DNA of 64,000 bases. Origin: Sporodiniella umbellata. Its lineage: Eukaryota; Mucoromycota; Mucoromycetes; Mucorales; Rhizopodaceae. Location of the stretch: NCBI GenBank assembly GCA_025677835.1, contig JAIXMR010000063.1:62001-126000 (forward strand), given 5' to 3'. Below are positions 33,959 through 47,006 of the stretch, piece by piece (position 1 is the first letter of the stretch; every line of letters begins with the position of its first letter). Both the position numbers and the translations under genes were made by a program. Below the pieces are notes generated by a model. It was not told the origin of the DNA. It did not search any database and saw only the letters and a list, made by a program, of their open reading frames with translations.

Positions 33959-36133
33959 ATTTTCAATCTCGGCCGAGTCAGCTTACCGGCGTTGTTCCAG
34001 TCCCAAGGGAGCGCGCAGCCCAACCGTCTTGATTTGTTGAAGATCACTCAAGTAAAGAAAATAATAACATATTTACCCCAAAAAGTTGCTTTCTTGTTTT
34101 TGTTAAAAAAAAAAAAAAAAAAAAACAAACAAAAAAAACAAAAAACCAAAAAATAAACCATTGAAACGTGAAGGTTCAAGATGTTGAACTACAGAAAGGA
34201 CAAGAAACTCTGAATGGAACTTTGCATTTGACTGTTCACCACTTGATTTTTCGACATGTACAGGAATTAACAGAAGAATTAAAAGAAATATGGGTAAATC
34301 TAGATGAATAATAGAAAGAAATCATGTTGACAAAACCTATAAATACTATCGGTAGATCCCTTATCCAATAATGCATACTGTAGAAAGACAGCCAGCCTCA
34401 TTGCAGAACGGTCGACATCCTTTATTTATTCGTTGTAGAGATTTCGTGACACTGACACTGGGTTTATTAAGAGAAGGCGAAACACAGGATGTATTTGAGA
34501 CTATACAGAAATTGGCTTGTGTTTGTAAGTTTTATTCAAGTTTAGAAAAAGACAAGAAAAAGGATAGGGCAGCTAATAAAAAAAGCAGCATCTGTAGAAC
34601 AGCTCCATGCATTCTCCTTTCAACCTCAAGTTCCCTACTCAGAAAGCGGAGGGTGGAACGTTTATGACCCCATTAAAGAATATGAGCGTATGGGTATTGG
34701 CTCAAGTGACAAATGGAGGTTTACGGTTATCAACCGAGACTACAAGGTAACGAATGAGTGCCCTATCTAAACCAACAGTTGTATAGTATTCGCCCACTTA
34801 CCCACGTACCCTGGTGGTTCCATCGAAAATAAGCGATGCAGTACTAACACATGCTGCAAAATATCGAAGCAAAGCTAGAATTCCTGCTCTTTCCTATCTT
34901 CATTGGTATAATTCTGTAAGTATCTGACTGAGACCGAGTTGGATCAAAGATTACTGACTTCTCCTTAGGCTACTATTACACGCTGTAGTCAACCATTCAC
35001 AGGTGTTAAAAGGGCAAGATCTATCCAAGACGAAAAACTAATTGAGTCTATTTTTTCTTCCAATGTGCCAACTGGTCCTAACGGAGAAACACTCTATGGG
35101 TCTACAGCTGCTAACCTTATTGTGGATGCTCGACCTATGGCCAATGCGATGGCCAATGCAGCCAGGGGAGCAGGCTCAGAATACATGGAGTATTATCGCA
35201 ACTGTAAAAGAATTTTTGTACCCATCGATAACATTCATGTTATGCGGGATAGTTTAATCAAATTGTGTGAAGGTACTCTATTTTTTTTTTTTTCTTTTTT
35301 GGTTGGAAAGGTTGACTAAATCTTTATGTCAAGGAATGCAGGGCATGGATTCAGGAGGACTTGTTAATAAACAAACTCTACAGCGATCTGGTTGGCTAAA
35401 ACACATTTCAATACTTTTGGACGGAACTCGAGAGATTGTTAAAAGTGTGCATGTATTCAACTCGCATGTTCTTATACATTGCTCAGATGGGTGGGACCGT
35501 ACATCGCAGCTGGTGTCTTTGAGCGAGCTATGTTTGGACCCTTATTATCGTACATTTGAAGGGTTTCAGGTATTGATCGAAAAGGACTGGGTTTCATTTG
35601 GTCACAAATTCCAAGATAGAAGCGGCCACTTGACTAACGAAAAGTACTTTGTCAATTTGGTAAATACTGGAGGAAACGCGGCAACAAACACAATCAAGGA
35701 CATGCAAAACAAATTTTATAAATCCAACTACTATCAAAAAGAAACAAGCCCGGTGTTCCATCAGTTTTTGGATTGTATATTTCAACTCGTGGGCATGTTC
35801 CCCAACCGTTTTGAATTCAACCTAGAGTTCTTACACGATTTGCATTATCATCTTTATTCCTGTCAGTTTGGCACCTTCTTATTTAACTGTGAGTCGGATA
35901 GGCATCAGTATAAGCCACAAGACAGAACTTACAGTGCCTGGGACTACTTCAACACAAACAAGGAAAAGTACGTAAATACTCTCTACGACCCAATGAAAGA
36001 TAAGGACCTGGCTGATGATGGTGGCGTATTGATACCCGATCCAGCGAAAGCAAAATACTGGGCGTCGTTGTTTAAAAGAGAAGACGATGAAGTCAACGGA
36101 TCCCTAATCCCATCACCAGAAAACATACAATGA
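33959..36133 (+). CDS. YMR1: myotubularin-family phosphoinositide 3-phosphatase
   Basis: Seven exons: 33959-34051, 34174-34293, 34356-34524, 34586-34746, 34787-34915, 34969-35272, 35334-36133; about 591 residues. The PH-GRAM part holds GTLHLTVHHLIFRH; then RFTVINRDYKYSPTYPRTL, RIPALSYLHW, and the active site IHCSDGWDRTSQ with the CX5R loop intact (Cys375 to Arg381 by this numbering), so it should be active. It removes the 3-phosphate of PI3P and PI(3,5)P2 on endosomes. Oddity: exon 1 stays open upstream but contains no ATG; at the expected place the sequence reads caccATT, preceded by a T run and a TAA at 33896. A near-cognate ATT start, an unseen upstream exon, or a base error are all possible. 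The C-terminal 50 residues are acidic. Confidence 0.88.
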
Positions 36134-36262
36134 TGCTTCATTGACGTAAATCAGCTAAGCGTCACACACTTGTGCTGCTTGGGCTGCCCTATTTTTTCGT
36201 ATAAAAAGGAACGAGAGAAAAGGAGAATATAAGAAAAAGAATAAAACTGTTTTCTATATAAA

Positions 36263-36544
36263 ATGAATCAACCTACTACAAATGAGGTCCCATTAGCTAC
36301 TTTGCCCCCTACTTACCAAAGCAGTACTATAACTACAAACCCTGAAACTAACGGTCAAAGGGATGAACAGCCTACGGAAGATCAAAGTAACCAATTTCAA
36401 TGATAAAAGTCCATTGAATGATTTCTTACCTTTTGGACTTGATTAGATAAGGAGTCTCTCAGACTTAGGGGCGGCGCTGGTTGTATAACTGATTGTTTAG
36501 CTGCCATCGGGTGCTGTTGCATCTGTGAAGACTGTTGCTGTTAA
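36263..36544 (+). CDS. small cysteine-rich membrane-module (CYSTM-like) protein
   Basis: Two exons, 36263-36386 and 36447-36544; 73 residues, too small to be called as one frame. The first exon is a Pro/Thr/Gln-rich polar tail. The second encodes RGGAGCITDCLAAIGCCCIC and ends EDCCC, a short hydrophobic helix packed with cysteines at the C-terminus. This is the plan of the CYSTM family, small membrane-associated proteins linked to stress tolerance in fungi and plants (family knowledge). It starts 130 bases after the myotubularin stop on the same strand. The intron is 60 bases and the phase closes exactly, which supports the model. Confidence 0.75.
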
Positions 36545-38281
36545 ACCCTATGGCTTATGACTGCCACTGCTTCAACCAAGCAAAACATCCCAACACTGTA
36601 TCTATCAAATAACTCTCTTAATAAACCAACGACGTATTCTGTTTTACTTTTAATTGCGTTCATCGCGTGTCTTGATGCACCATTGAAAGATATGGTTGCC
36701 TGCCATACTGAAAACAAGGTTTATCTCAAAATCCGTTACCAAAAACCAAACCATCGTATAGGTAGCATATATAGATGAACACTCGCAAATAGGACTTCCT
36801 CATAAAACAGTATTGGCTCATCAAACTGTCTTCAGGCCGATTTTGCGATTCGGGTAGTACATTAAGCAACTTAAATTTTGCCATATTTGGATAATTTATC
36901 CTATTTAGCTAATTCACGTTCCGCCTTTGGAAATCCTTGGCATAGTCTCTAAAAATATACAAACGAGTTGTTTCTTTCTGTATAGGGACAATCTCTGAAG
37001 GCTGTATCGCGCCACTAGAAAGTAGTTGGGGTTTTTTTTTTGTTTTTTTTTTTTTTTTTTTTAAAAAAAAAGGCATTACTTTTGAGTATTTTACTGCTAG
37101 AGTAATAAATTATAGTACGAAAGCACAAAGTCAATGAAAGAATCTAAAAATGCAAGTTTTCTTTTTTTTTTTTTTTTTGGTTTATTGATCAAGCATAATA
37201 ATCCAAAATACCTGAACTTTGTTATGTTTTATCTATAAAGCTTTCAGTCTGATTGTTGGGGACCCTTTTATCTTTTGAATCAGCGGACGACTCGCCTACA
37301 AACCCTACTCCTTTTTCCAACACTGTTTTTGGTTCCCTATTGATATTCATGTTCCCTTCCAATAACCATTAGGCTTCAGAAGCTTCTACAGGCTGTGTTC
37401 TGTGCATTTTCAAGGTTGCTTCTCTTTAAGTAATTAGAGGGGCATAGGTCATAGTGGCTACAAAGCCGTTACAGAAATCTATAAGCTTATTACGTACTCT
37501 TTACGACTCGGAAAAATACCCGTAATCTAAATATCAGTTTTTTAGAACATTTGTTCAAGTAAGACAAAGAAAAGCTTACCATGACGCGTTTGTAACAAAA
37601 CAATTTTCTATTTATGGTTCTTTTTTGACGTCAGCACTGAGCGCTTTGAACCTAAACTTTATTCTGAAAACAGAATACTCTATACTAAACACCCAAAATT
37701 TTGAAAAAAGCTGCACTATACTCTCTTCTTCTTTTTTTAACTATTGGATTGTCACAAACCCATAGACTCAAATACAAACTACTCTAACGGATAAGATTTG
37801 GGCTTTTTTTTAAAAACATGTTTCCATAAACCCAGGAGGTATACATTACTATTTAAACCTTTAAGCTATCTAGGTAATATTGTAACATCAGATAACTTTG
37901 GATCTTTTGTTTAAAGAGACAGGAGCTTTTTCATATGAAGCTGATCTGTCTAAGCAATCAAGTAAACAACAAACAAACAACCATAACCACACAAGCATTT
38001 TGTTTTTCTTGAACGAGGCAAAACGTGGAGCTGTTCTATACTTACCAGTGTCTACGAAACAGTCCCAGTCAAAATACAGATACAGATTTGATGATGAATT
38101 TTTGATATTCATTGAAATTGAGTAAAGTTTTATTCGAAAAATCAATGCCCTTGGGTTTAGAGCCTTTTTAAAAAAAGTATATACAACAAGGCAGCTTTAT
38201 GTAGGATATGGTTTGAGGCCAATTTTAAGTTGTACTTAAAACTAGAGTATGTGATGCTTGTAAAAAATAATGATGTTGCCC
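36545..38281. other. gene-poor spacer
   Basis: About 1.7 kb downstream of the CYSTM gene and downstream of the Gag-like ORF. The frames at 36557-36778 and 37888-38145 show no family features. I looked for pol-type motifs (reverse transcriptase, integrase) belonging to the Gag-like ORF and saw none. Confidence 0.5.
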
Positions 38282-39595
38282 TTAATTTAGATTCCTAGAA
38301 GCCAACGCTTTTGCATTTTCTTTTTTACAAGTGGGGTTTTTTTGTCGAGAGATAGAGTCCTTAGCATTAGCGTTGCTTCCAGTGTTATCGCAAGAAGAGT
38401 TCTGCAAGTTGGCCTGCATTGCTTCATATTTTCCTTGACATAAATGTCCCTCTACCCAAGGAGTATGACACCAAAAACAGAAATCGTCCTTTGCTTCGTG
38501 CAAAAACCTCCAATGTTTGTTGCGGTTCTTTTTAACACCATTGTCGACTTCTTTTTTCTTTTTGCTCACAGAGGCGTTCTTGCCCTTGGTAATGGAACCG
38601 GGTTTGTTGATAGGGATACCCTTACTAGTAACGTTCTTTTTGTTATTGGATTTGACAATTTTTTCTCTTGGCATAGAGGGTACGAAACGACTAGCATTCT
38701 TCCACACCAAATCCATTAGTTCAAATGAAGTGTTTGGCATCCCTGAACCGTACTTGTCCTCGTAAGCAATTTGGCACATTTGCCTGATTTCCGGTAGAAG
38801 GTTAAACCAGTAACACAAAGCTAATTCAACGCCATCATTCATCCCTGATATCTTTCTTGACATTATAAATTTCCGATTGAAAGTACTGACCGGTTCATCC
38901 CATTTCTGAAGTCTTGACCATAAATCGGCTTTGGCATAGTAATATCTAAAGGGTGTATCCAAATAATCTAAAAAAAGAGATTCTGCTGTTTTCCAATCGT
39001 ATGATTTGCCATGGAGGTTTTCCCAAAACCAAGAGCGCTCAGGAGTATTCAAACACACTGGAAGTATACTTTCCCAATGTTCGTCCATAGGCAATACACC
39101 TCCATTAAGTATGACAGCAAAATCCTCAAAGAAATCAAAAGCGCACTCGAAAACTTCTGCCTCCTTTTTAACAATTGGGCGATCCTTTAATTGCAAAAAA
39201 GGTAGGTACTCCGTTATACCTCTCACCTTTGGGCATGGCTTTGGCGGTACGGCCAGAAGACCACTCAGAGTCTTGATATAGAAGTTGGTCATATTGTACA
39301 CATCTACTGCCTGCAAATAATTCTCAAAGATGTCCCGCGTCCAATCGGCGTCTGGGTATTGTACTGATTTAGTAACGTAGTTTTCGCAAGCTTCAATGCA
39401 TCTTTCCTTGTGTTGAGAGAGGCGACTCTTGGCATGATTTAGAAGTTTAGCCTTTGGGTGTTCCGTGTCCACATTGTCAATGAGGGTAGAGAGCGGTTCA
39501 TTTCCCGTCTCAGTACTATTTGAGATGACATGAGGAGAGGAGAGCGAATCGACAGAAGGTTTTTGGTTTGACATTTCGGTTGAACCTAAATCCAT
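38282..39595 (-). CDS. solitary Gag-like protein with variant zinc knuckle
   Basis: Single exon of 437 residues from the first ATG at 39595 (the longer frame upstream lacks an ATG). The N-terminal 60 residues are polar. Residues about 60-310 look helical and Gag-capsid-like, with paired motifs such as WSRLQKWDEPVSTFNRKF and LCYWFNLLPEIRQM typical of retrotransposon Gag proteins. A basic Lys/Asn/Ser-rich stretch follows, then a knuckle-like CFWCHTPWVEGHLC: Cx2Cx7HxC, the same 14-residue span as the classic Cx2Cx4Hx4C but with His displaced. No protease, reverse transcriptase or integrase was seen on either side and no long terminal repeats by eye. The frame is intact, so it may be a domesticated Gag gene or the surviving piece of an element. 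Function unknown. Confidence 0.65.
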   Translation of the reverse strand: MDLGSTEMSNQKPSVDSLSSPHVISNSTETGNEPLSTLIDNVDTEHPKAKLLNHAKSRLSQHKERCIEACENYVTKSVQYPDADWTRDIFENYLQAVDVYNMTNFYIKTLSGLLAVPPKPCPKVRGITEYLPFLQLKDRPIVKKEAEVFECAFDFFEDFAVILNGGVLPMDEHWESILPVCLNTPERSWFWENLHGKSYDWKTAESLFLDYLDTPFRYYYAKADLWSRLQKWDEPVSTFNRKFIMSRKISGMNDGVELALCYWFNLLPEIRQMCQIAYEDKYGSGMPNTSFELMDLVWKNASRFVPSMPREKIVKSNNKKNVTSKGIPINKPGSITKGKNASVSKKKKEVDNGVKKNRNKHWRFLHEAKDDFCFWCHTPWVEGHLCQGKYEAMQANLQNSSCDNTGSNANAKDSISRQKNPTCKKENAKALASRNLN

Positions 39596-42032
39596 AAATG
39601 TAATACTTTGAGGAGAAAAAAAGCCAAATGAATAATTTGAGACTGCTTTACAACTGCCCAATCTGAGTACAATGTAAGCGCCTTGATAGTCTATTGTTGA
39701 AGCACAACTCGTATACTAAAAAGGCAATATCTCTATTATGTAGTAGCTACACTGCAATCAGCCACTGGCTCACGATATCAGATCTTTGATTTTTACTATT
39801 TATCATATGTCCTCAACACATTCTAGCCGCAGTACATAGTTCATCATAGTGGTTTTTGTTTTTGTCATCTAATTAGTTTTTATGTAATAGGGCATGTCTT
39901 ATAAGCTTTATCCACAAAAGCTACCATTATCTTAAAGACAAGGCGATTGCTACAAACCATTACATTATTTTAAAACAAAGCGCTGGAAGACCATCATTTT
40001 TACAAGTATTGAAGGAAAAGATAGAGAACCAACAGGAATAAAAGAGAAGAGGTAGTTCTTCCATAGCTAAAGCATAGTATGTGCTTTGATAGATTAAATA
40101 TGCAAACTCTGTTTTGGGATTGAGTTTTTGCTTGGTTGACATATATAACGCGAGCTCAATTATTCAAGTCAATTGGAAATATGATAGACGAATTGAATTA
40201 CTGCAAGTTTAAGGTTTTTTTTCGCGGCTATCTCGGGTTTGTGGCTATAGTTAGGCCTTCCTCAATTCTACTGTACGACTTAAAGTTTTGCAACATGTTT
40301 TAGACTATCGGCCTCTTCAAAAATTAAGGTACGACTTTTACTGCTGGATTCTATAATACAGTAAAGGAAAGAAAGAATTTTTTTTGTAAAGTAATATTAT
40401 AACCAGGTTTATTTTTTAAATAGATAGATAAGCCTTAACAAGACATATGCCTTTAGACATAGATAGCGTAAAGAGATGTCAATTTTGATAAACAGAAAGC
40501 TTCAGTTGTTGACTACTCTTCAAAAAAAAAAAAAAAAAAAAAGTAGGTTATTCTCAGATAGTCTCAAGGTCTTGTGGTGTAAAATAGTCATTAGTAAAGC
40601 GATATTAGAAAATGAGGCTTAATTTTACTCATCTTGGAACAGAATGAAGTAAAACGTTTTAAATACTCTATATATTTTTTTTTAAGGTCTTTGCAAAAGT
40701 TTGACTCCTATTAGAAATGGTGACAACCTTTTATAAAAACAACACTTAAGCCTGGCTATTATTAGGTTTGTTTTGAAGCAATAGTTGGTCTGCCTGAAAA
40801 GTACAGGAGCTTTTAAACAATGCTACAGAATGAAAACAAACTTCTCTAAACCTGTGTTTTTAATTGTATCCCATAGATAAAAGCCATAGCTGCTTTTTTT
40901 TTTTTTTTTTTTTTTTGTAATTGATATTAACAGAGAGAAATTGTGATGACCGCATTCTTGTACTCAAGCGTTAAGCTGCTGGCAACACAAGAATTGATAG
41001 GCTAATTCGAAAAGATAAGCTGAAAATAGACCAACTGGCAACAAAGTAGCCAGACTCCAAGTAATTTTTTTTATGCTGATTGTATATCTAACAATTCAAA
41101 TTATGGCAGTGTATCAGAAAATAAGATATAAAACTTTGTGCTACAGACTGAAAGGTACGGCCAGAACCTGTTGCATCAATCTCACACCATCAACTTCATT
41201 GCCAAACAGGGTTACACAGCTCAAAAAAAATGTCGTAATTTTTGAGTTGTACATAATCGGATGTCGCTAATTTGGTATTCTGTTTTTGTATTATTGAAAA
41301 AAAAAAAACAACAAACAGTTAGGCTATGGAAACTGCAAGCTTTGTCGCGCCATTGATTTCTTTTTCCTTGCTAATTGAGACTTGCTGTATATAAGAAAAG
41401 ACCAAAAAAAAAAAAAAAACAGCCCCTTGGTAGTTTAAACATAGTTGTAACGAAGAATACTTGATGTCTTTTGTTGATAGAATTCGAAACGTGTATGACA
41501 TATTTTATATATTTATGAGCAAAGGCATTTATAAAAAAAAAAAAAAAAGCAAGACCTTCCTAGATCAATAGATACTTTTTTTTTTTTTGATGTCAAAGTC
41601 AAAAGACAAAGCCGTTTGATGGCGTTTTGAAAGTTCTAGATGCCAAAAAGTGATCCATGCTCAACTGGAATTGATATGGGCGGTCTCTGAAAGCCTCAAG
41701 ACAAGAATGATACTGACTTCAACTTTTTTCCCGGATTTTCCTTGCCGAGTAAGTATGACATCACCCTGTGTTCGCTATCGCCACAGATATGATAGTAATG
41801 AACATCTCGAAGGCAGAGTATAGTGAGGGCGAACTTACAAAATAAATAGCGCCCTGAATGTTCTTTGCTTTAAAAGGGTGCTGGTTTGTTTGCGGAAAAA
41901 TAGAGATACTTGCATAATAGGGGGTTAAAACTCCATTGCAAATAATCCCGCTCTTTTTAACCCGTCTTTTGTTTTTTTGGGTTTTTTTTTTTTCGTTTTC
42001 GCTTTCGTTTCTCTTTTTTCTTTATTCCTCAA
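39596..42032. other. gene-poor spacer (about 2.4 kb)
   Basis: AT-rich, with A runs near 40522 and T runs near 40895 and 41580. No frame here resembles a known family. The last 200 bases are pyrimidine-rich and form the leader of the glycogen debranching enzyme gene. Confidence 0.5.
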
Positions 42033-45000
42033 ATGGTTTCTTCACAAGACGCAACCGCAAAGACTCTTCCCAAGCTATACAATGTCATTTTAGGTGATGA
42101 AGGATCACCTATTCAAGACAAAAAAGTAAGAGTCGCGATTTACGCGAAAAAATACTAACAAAACTTGTAGTATGTGAGAATTCCCTTGGGTAAAGAGCAG
42201 GTCATTTTTCGATTCATTTTAGAACCTGGAACATTGGCTGCTAGCGGACGTCCAGTGTTGCATACAAATTATCCTGTAGAGGGCGAATATAAAAGAGACC
42301 ACTTCCATACTGTCAAGTAAGTAGACTTTTGTACAGCTTACCGCTAAACACCATTCTAGGTTCGTTCAAGATCCTAAATTGCTGCATGCTTACTGTGATA
42401 TAAAGATAAGCGTTCCTGGGGCTTATCAGTATAAAGTGCACTATGAGCAAGAAAAGGATGAGAAGGTATCTCAGATTGGTTACATCATTGCCGAGCCTCG
42501 CCTCCGTATGGGAAACAGTGAGAGTCTCTTGCCTTTGGATGGTCTGAGTGTTTTGTCTATAGTACCCAAATGGATGGGACCTATAACTGAATGGAGAGAT
42601 ATTTTGGAGACAGTTGAATACAGTGGATATAACATGATTCATTTCGTACCTTTACAACAAAGAGGTATTTCCGACTCACCATACAGTCTCAGCGATCAAC
42701 TCGCTCTCGATGATGGCTTGTTTGATGCAAAAGACCGTGAAAGATCAAAAGAGGAGAAATTAGAGATTTTAAAGAATACGATTGGTGAGCTCCACAAAAA
42801 AGGAATATTCTGTCTTTCAGATATTGTTTGGAACCATACAAGCAATAGTACAGATTTTTTGCTAGAGCACCCTGAAGCAGGCTACAACCTGCATAATTCG
42901 CCTCATCTCGTTCCTGCTTACGAACTAGATACTGCTCTTATTGAGCTTTCAGGGCAATTTGACCAACATGGCTTACCCAAAGAAATTCAATCGGAAGCTG
43001 ACATAGACGTTATTATGGAGTTTGTCAAAAACAATACCTTCAAACAATTGAAGCTTTATGAATATAAAGTTATCGATGTGGAGAAACAGACTGATTTGAT
43101 TCGTGGTGCTCTTAAGGACCGCGCTGAAAAACCAAATACAGATATATATCAAAATGTTCATACTTTGAGTGTAAAGGAACGTGTAGCTTTGTTTGGAAAA
43201 GACGTTGTTCAAGACGGAAACTTAGGCAAACGTTTCCACAAAACAATTAGTTTGTCTGCTGCTATCTCTTTTCTTCTGGCTTTTAATCAAATCAAGAGTA
43301 TTGATGATGTTAACGATCACCAAATAGAATCCCTTGCTTCGTCTTTTGTCGGCCTTTTAAACGACTATAATTTACCTCTTTACGAAGAATATGATGAAGA
43401 TTCCAGGATTGCTCTAGATAATATCAAAGGAAGATTGGTGTTTAATCGTCTTGCAGAAAACGGCCCTAAATTAGGTCCAATCTCCAATGAGTAGGTTGAG
43501 CGATTTTGGTTTCAGCAGTTTTTTTTTTAACCTTTCTCTCTTATTTTTTTTTTTTGTTTAGAAATCCTATTATTGAGAGCTATTTTACACGTTTGCAAGA
43601 TCCTAAAAACACTCATCCTCCAGGAAGTATGATGCTTATTAGTAACGGATGGATTTGGAATGCCGAACCACTTAAGGATTTTGCTGGGCCTGGATCCTCA
43701 TCTTACCTTCGTCGTGAAGTGATTGTTTGGGGCGATTGTGTTAAGCTTCGCTACGGAAAATCGCCTGAAGACAATCCATGGATTTGGAAGCACATGCGCG
43801 AATATACTGAGCAAGTAGCAAGTCTATTTCAAGGTATTCGTATCGACAACTGTCATTCTACTCCTATCCATGTGGCAGAATACCTTTTAGATGCTGCCCG
43901 AAATGTCCAACCGGACCTCTATGTTGCGGCCGAGCTTTTCACTGGTTCTGCTGAAGTAGACAGTGAGTTTGTATCCAGATTGGGTATTCACGCTTTATTC
44001 CGTGAGGCAATGCAAGCTTGGGATACACATGAGCTCTCTCGTCTAGTCCATAACTACGGAGGTAAGCCTGTGGGAAGTATGGACGAAGAGATGGTTTGGG
44101 AAGTGGTCGACGACGAAGAACACAAAAAAGTGCTATCAATTCCCATAGCAAGCGGAAATGCGCCTCGAGCGCTTTTCATGGACTGTACTCACGACAATGA
44201 AACACCCTTTCACAAGAGAACAGCAGAGGTAAAACTATACAAACTGTGTAAAATTTGAAAGCGTGTAGTGGCTCATTCTGTTTTTCCTACATAAAGGATA
44301 CTTTGCCTAATGCTGCTATTGTTGCTTTCAGTGACTGTGCTATTGGTAGCGTCAAAGGCTATGATGATATTTACCCTCAGCTGTTAGATCTTGTGAGGGA
44401 AAAAAGAAGATACGAACCTCATCTTTCCCACAAAACAGGAATTATTGAAGCCAAAAGAAAGCTCAATTTACTCCATCACAAGATGTGTTTAGAAGGATAT
44501 TCCGAGGTTCATGTGCACCAGGAAAACGATTTCTTACTTGTTCACCGTCAACACCCTGGATCCCAAAACGGCTATTTGCTCATCTCTCGTACTGCTTTTC
44601 CAGGCCAGGGCACTGGTCATTCTCCCATTCGCCTTCGTCGGTCTACAGTGGAGTTCGAGTTTGCCTACTCTTTAAAAATTGATGGAAAGAAGGCATCTGG
44701 AAAGGAGTACCTCCAAGGCTTACCCGCTCATCTCGAAACGCTGGACCACCCTCATGTCGCTCACGGAGAAGATGAAAAGGGTCAATACGCAGAAATTATC
44801 CTTTCCGATAGCTTTGTGCCAGGTTCTATCTGTGTCGTTAAAACTTCAATTGGTGACAAGTATGCCAAGATCCATAAGCTTGTAACAGAAATCGATGATA
44901 ATGTGGTTTCTGATCTGACTCTTTTGGACTGCAATGCAATCCTGTATCGCTGTGGGAGCGAGGAGGGTGCCAGTACTTCAGGTGACGGTGTCTATAATGT

Positions 45001-46774
45001 TCCAAATTACGGCGAGTTAGTTTATGCTGGTCTCCAAGGTTTTATGTCTGTTCTGACGCCTATTATGGCTAACAACGATTTGGGGCATCCGTTGTGCGAC
45101 AACTTGCGTGCTGGGCTTTGGACAGTTGACTATATTGTCCACCGTTTGAAGATTTATCAGAAGGACTCCCCTCAGCTGGGTGCTTTAATTGAATGGTTCG
45201 AGAGACGACTTGATTTACTTCGCACGTTACCGGATTTCTTGGTTCCTAAGTACTTTGCGCTGACTATCAAGACTGCCTATGACCAAGTATGTGCTCATGC
45301 CCTCAGTCTTATGTCTCCCTTGGTGCAGAATGGGGACAAGTTTATTCGTCGACTTGCTATGACTAGCGTTCAGATGTTGGGCTCAGTACCCAATGCTGGC
45401 TTGAGCCCTCTCAAAACTACATCTTCATTGGCTGCTGGCTTGCCTCATTTTACTGTACAACATATGCGTGTATGGGGCCGCGATGTCTTTATTTCTTTGC
45501 GTGGCATGTTGATGGTAACTGGCCAATTCGAATCCGCTAAAGAGCACATCATTTCATTTGCTGGCTCTCTGCGTCATGGTTTAATTCCCAATCTACTGGA
45601 TTCTGTTCGCTATCCTCGTTACAACTCGCGTGACTCTGTCTGGTTTTTCTTGCAAGCCGTACAAGACTACTACAAGTTAGCCCCAGAAGGAGCTTCGATC
45701 TTGAAGGCCACAGTTCCTCGTCGTTTCCCCAAGGACGATAGTTTTGTTGAAGTAGAAGAAGGGTTTAAGTATTCAGTAACCGTAGCTGAATTAATTCAGG
45801 AAATCATGGAGCGCCACGCACGCGGTCTTCACTTTAGAGAATACAATGCTGGGCCTTCTATTGACTCACAAATGACTGACGAAGGATTCAACATTGACAT
45901 TGAAGTAGATTGGGAATCAGGTGTACTTGTAGGAGGTAATATCTGGAATTGTGGTACCTGGATGGACAAGATGGGCGAGTCCCCCAAAGCTCAGAACAAA
46001 GGATATCCTGGTACACCCCGAGATGGTGCACCTGTAGAAATAACCGGTCTCTTGAAGAGTACTTTGCGATGGATAAATGAGCTTATAGAGCGTAAAGAGT
46101 TTGAATGGAATGGAGTAAATCATATTGGTTCTGAAGATAAGACTGTCAGCTATAGAGAATGGAACGATCTCTTGCAGCGTAATTTTGAAAGAGTCTACTA
46201 TATTCCCCAAGATCCTAGTCAAGATAAAGATTATGATCTGATACCCAAGATTGTAAACCGACGTGGTATTTACAAGGATGTCTATAAGGCTACCCACGCT
46301 TACAGCGAATACCAATTGCGCCCCAATCTTTTTGTCGCTATGGCTGTAGCCCCTGAACTTTTCCAAAAGGAACATGCTAAAGAGATGATTCGCTTAGGTA
46401 AGGAGGTATTGTTAGGTCCTTTGGGAATGAAAACGCTTGATCCTTCAGACCAACAGTACCGCCCTTACTACAACAACTCAGAAGATTCAGAGGATTTCCA
46501 GACGTCTAAAGGAAGAAATTACCATCAAGGTCCTGAATGGCTTTGGCCCTTGGGTTATTTCTTACGTTCTGCTGTTCATTTCGATGCTCTTCCTCCTCAA
46601 GATGTTGTTCGTGCTTTACGTCCTCATCGAAAGTATATTGAAGAAAGTGTCTGGCGCGGATTACCAGAGTTGACCAACAAAGATGCTGAATTCTGCCCTG
46701 ACTCATGCGCTACACAAGCATGGTCTGCAGGCACTTTATTGGATTTGCTTCATGACTTGATCGAAGGTGCTTAA
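42033..46774 (+). CDS. GDB1: glycogen debranching enzyme (bifunctional)
   Basis: Five exons: 42033-42125, 42171-42316, 42360-43490, 43562-44228, 44297-46774; 1504 residues, usual length. It has 4-alpha-glucanotransferase activity in the N-terminal half and amylo-1,6-glucosidase in the C-terminal half, completing glycogen breakdown after phosphorylase. Transferase catalytic residues are visible: FQGIRIDNCHSTP (nucleophile Asp552), YVAAELFTGS (acid/base Glu581) and DCTHDNETP (Asp668). The glucosidase half has the VWGRDVFISLRG block, GNIWNCGTWMDKMGES and a GPEWLWPLGYFLRSA block. All catalytic segments are present, so it is predicted active. Ends tail-to-tail 232 bases from the Sec7-protein gene. 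Confidence 0.96.
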
Positions 46775-47006
46775 AATAGCAAATCATTCACAATAATAAT
46801 AAAAGCCAATACTAAAAAATATTTAATATTTATATATTACCGATTTCTGTTTATCAATTTGTTTTGCCCCATTGATCTTTGGAGCCAATACAAAGTCGAT
46901 ATTTGTAAAATCAAAAAAGGGTAATAGACTTAGTTTTTATTTTTTTTTAATCGAATTAGGAATATAAAAATACAATAGTAGGCAGGGGAATGAAATGAAC
47001 AATGAA

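Noticed and set aside
34361..34667. 98-codon frame as a separate gene
   Set aside because: Its first half is myotubularin exon 3; the remainder is intron and exon 4 read in the wrong frame.
45917..46375. 152-codon minus-strand frame
   Set aside because: Antisense to the glycogen debranching enzyme, which is beyond doubt.
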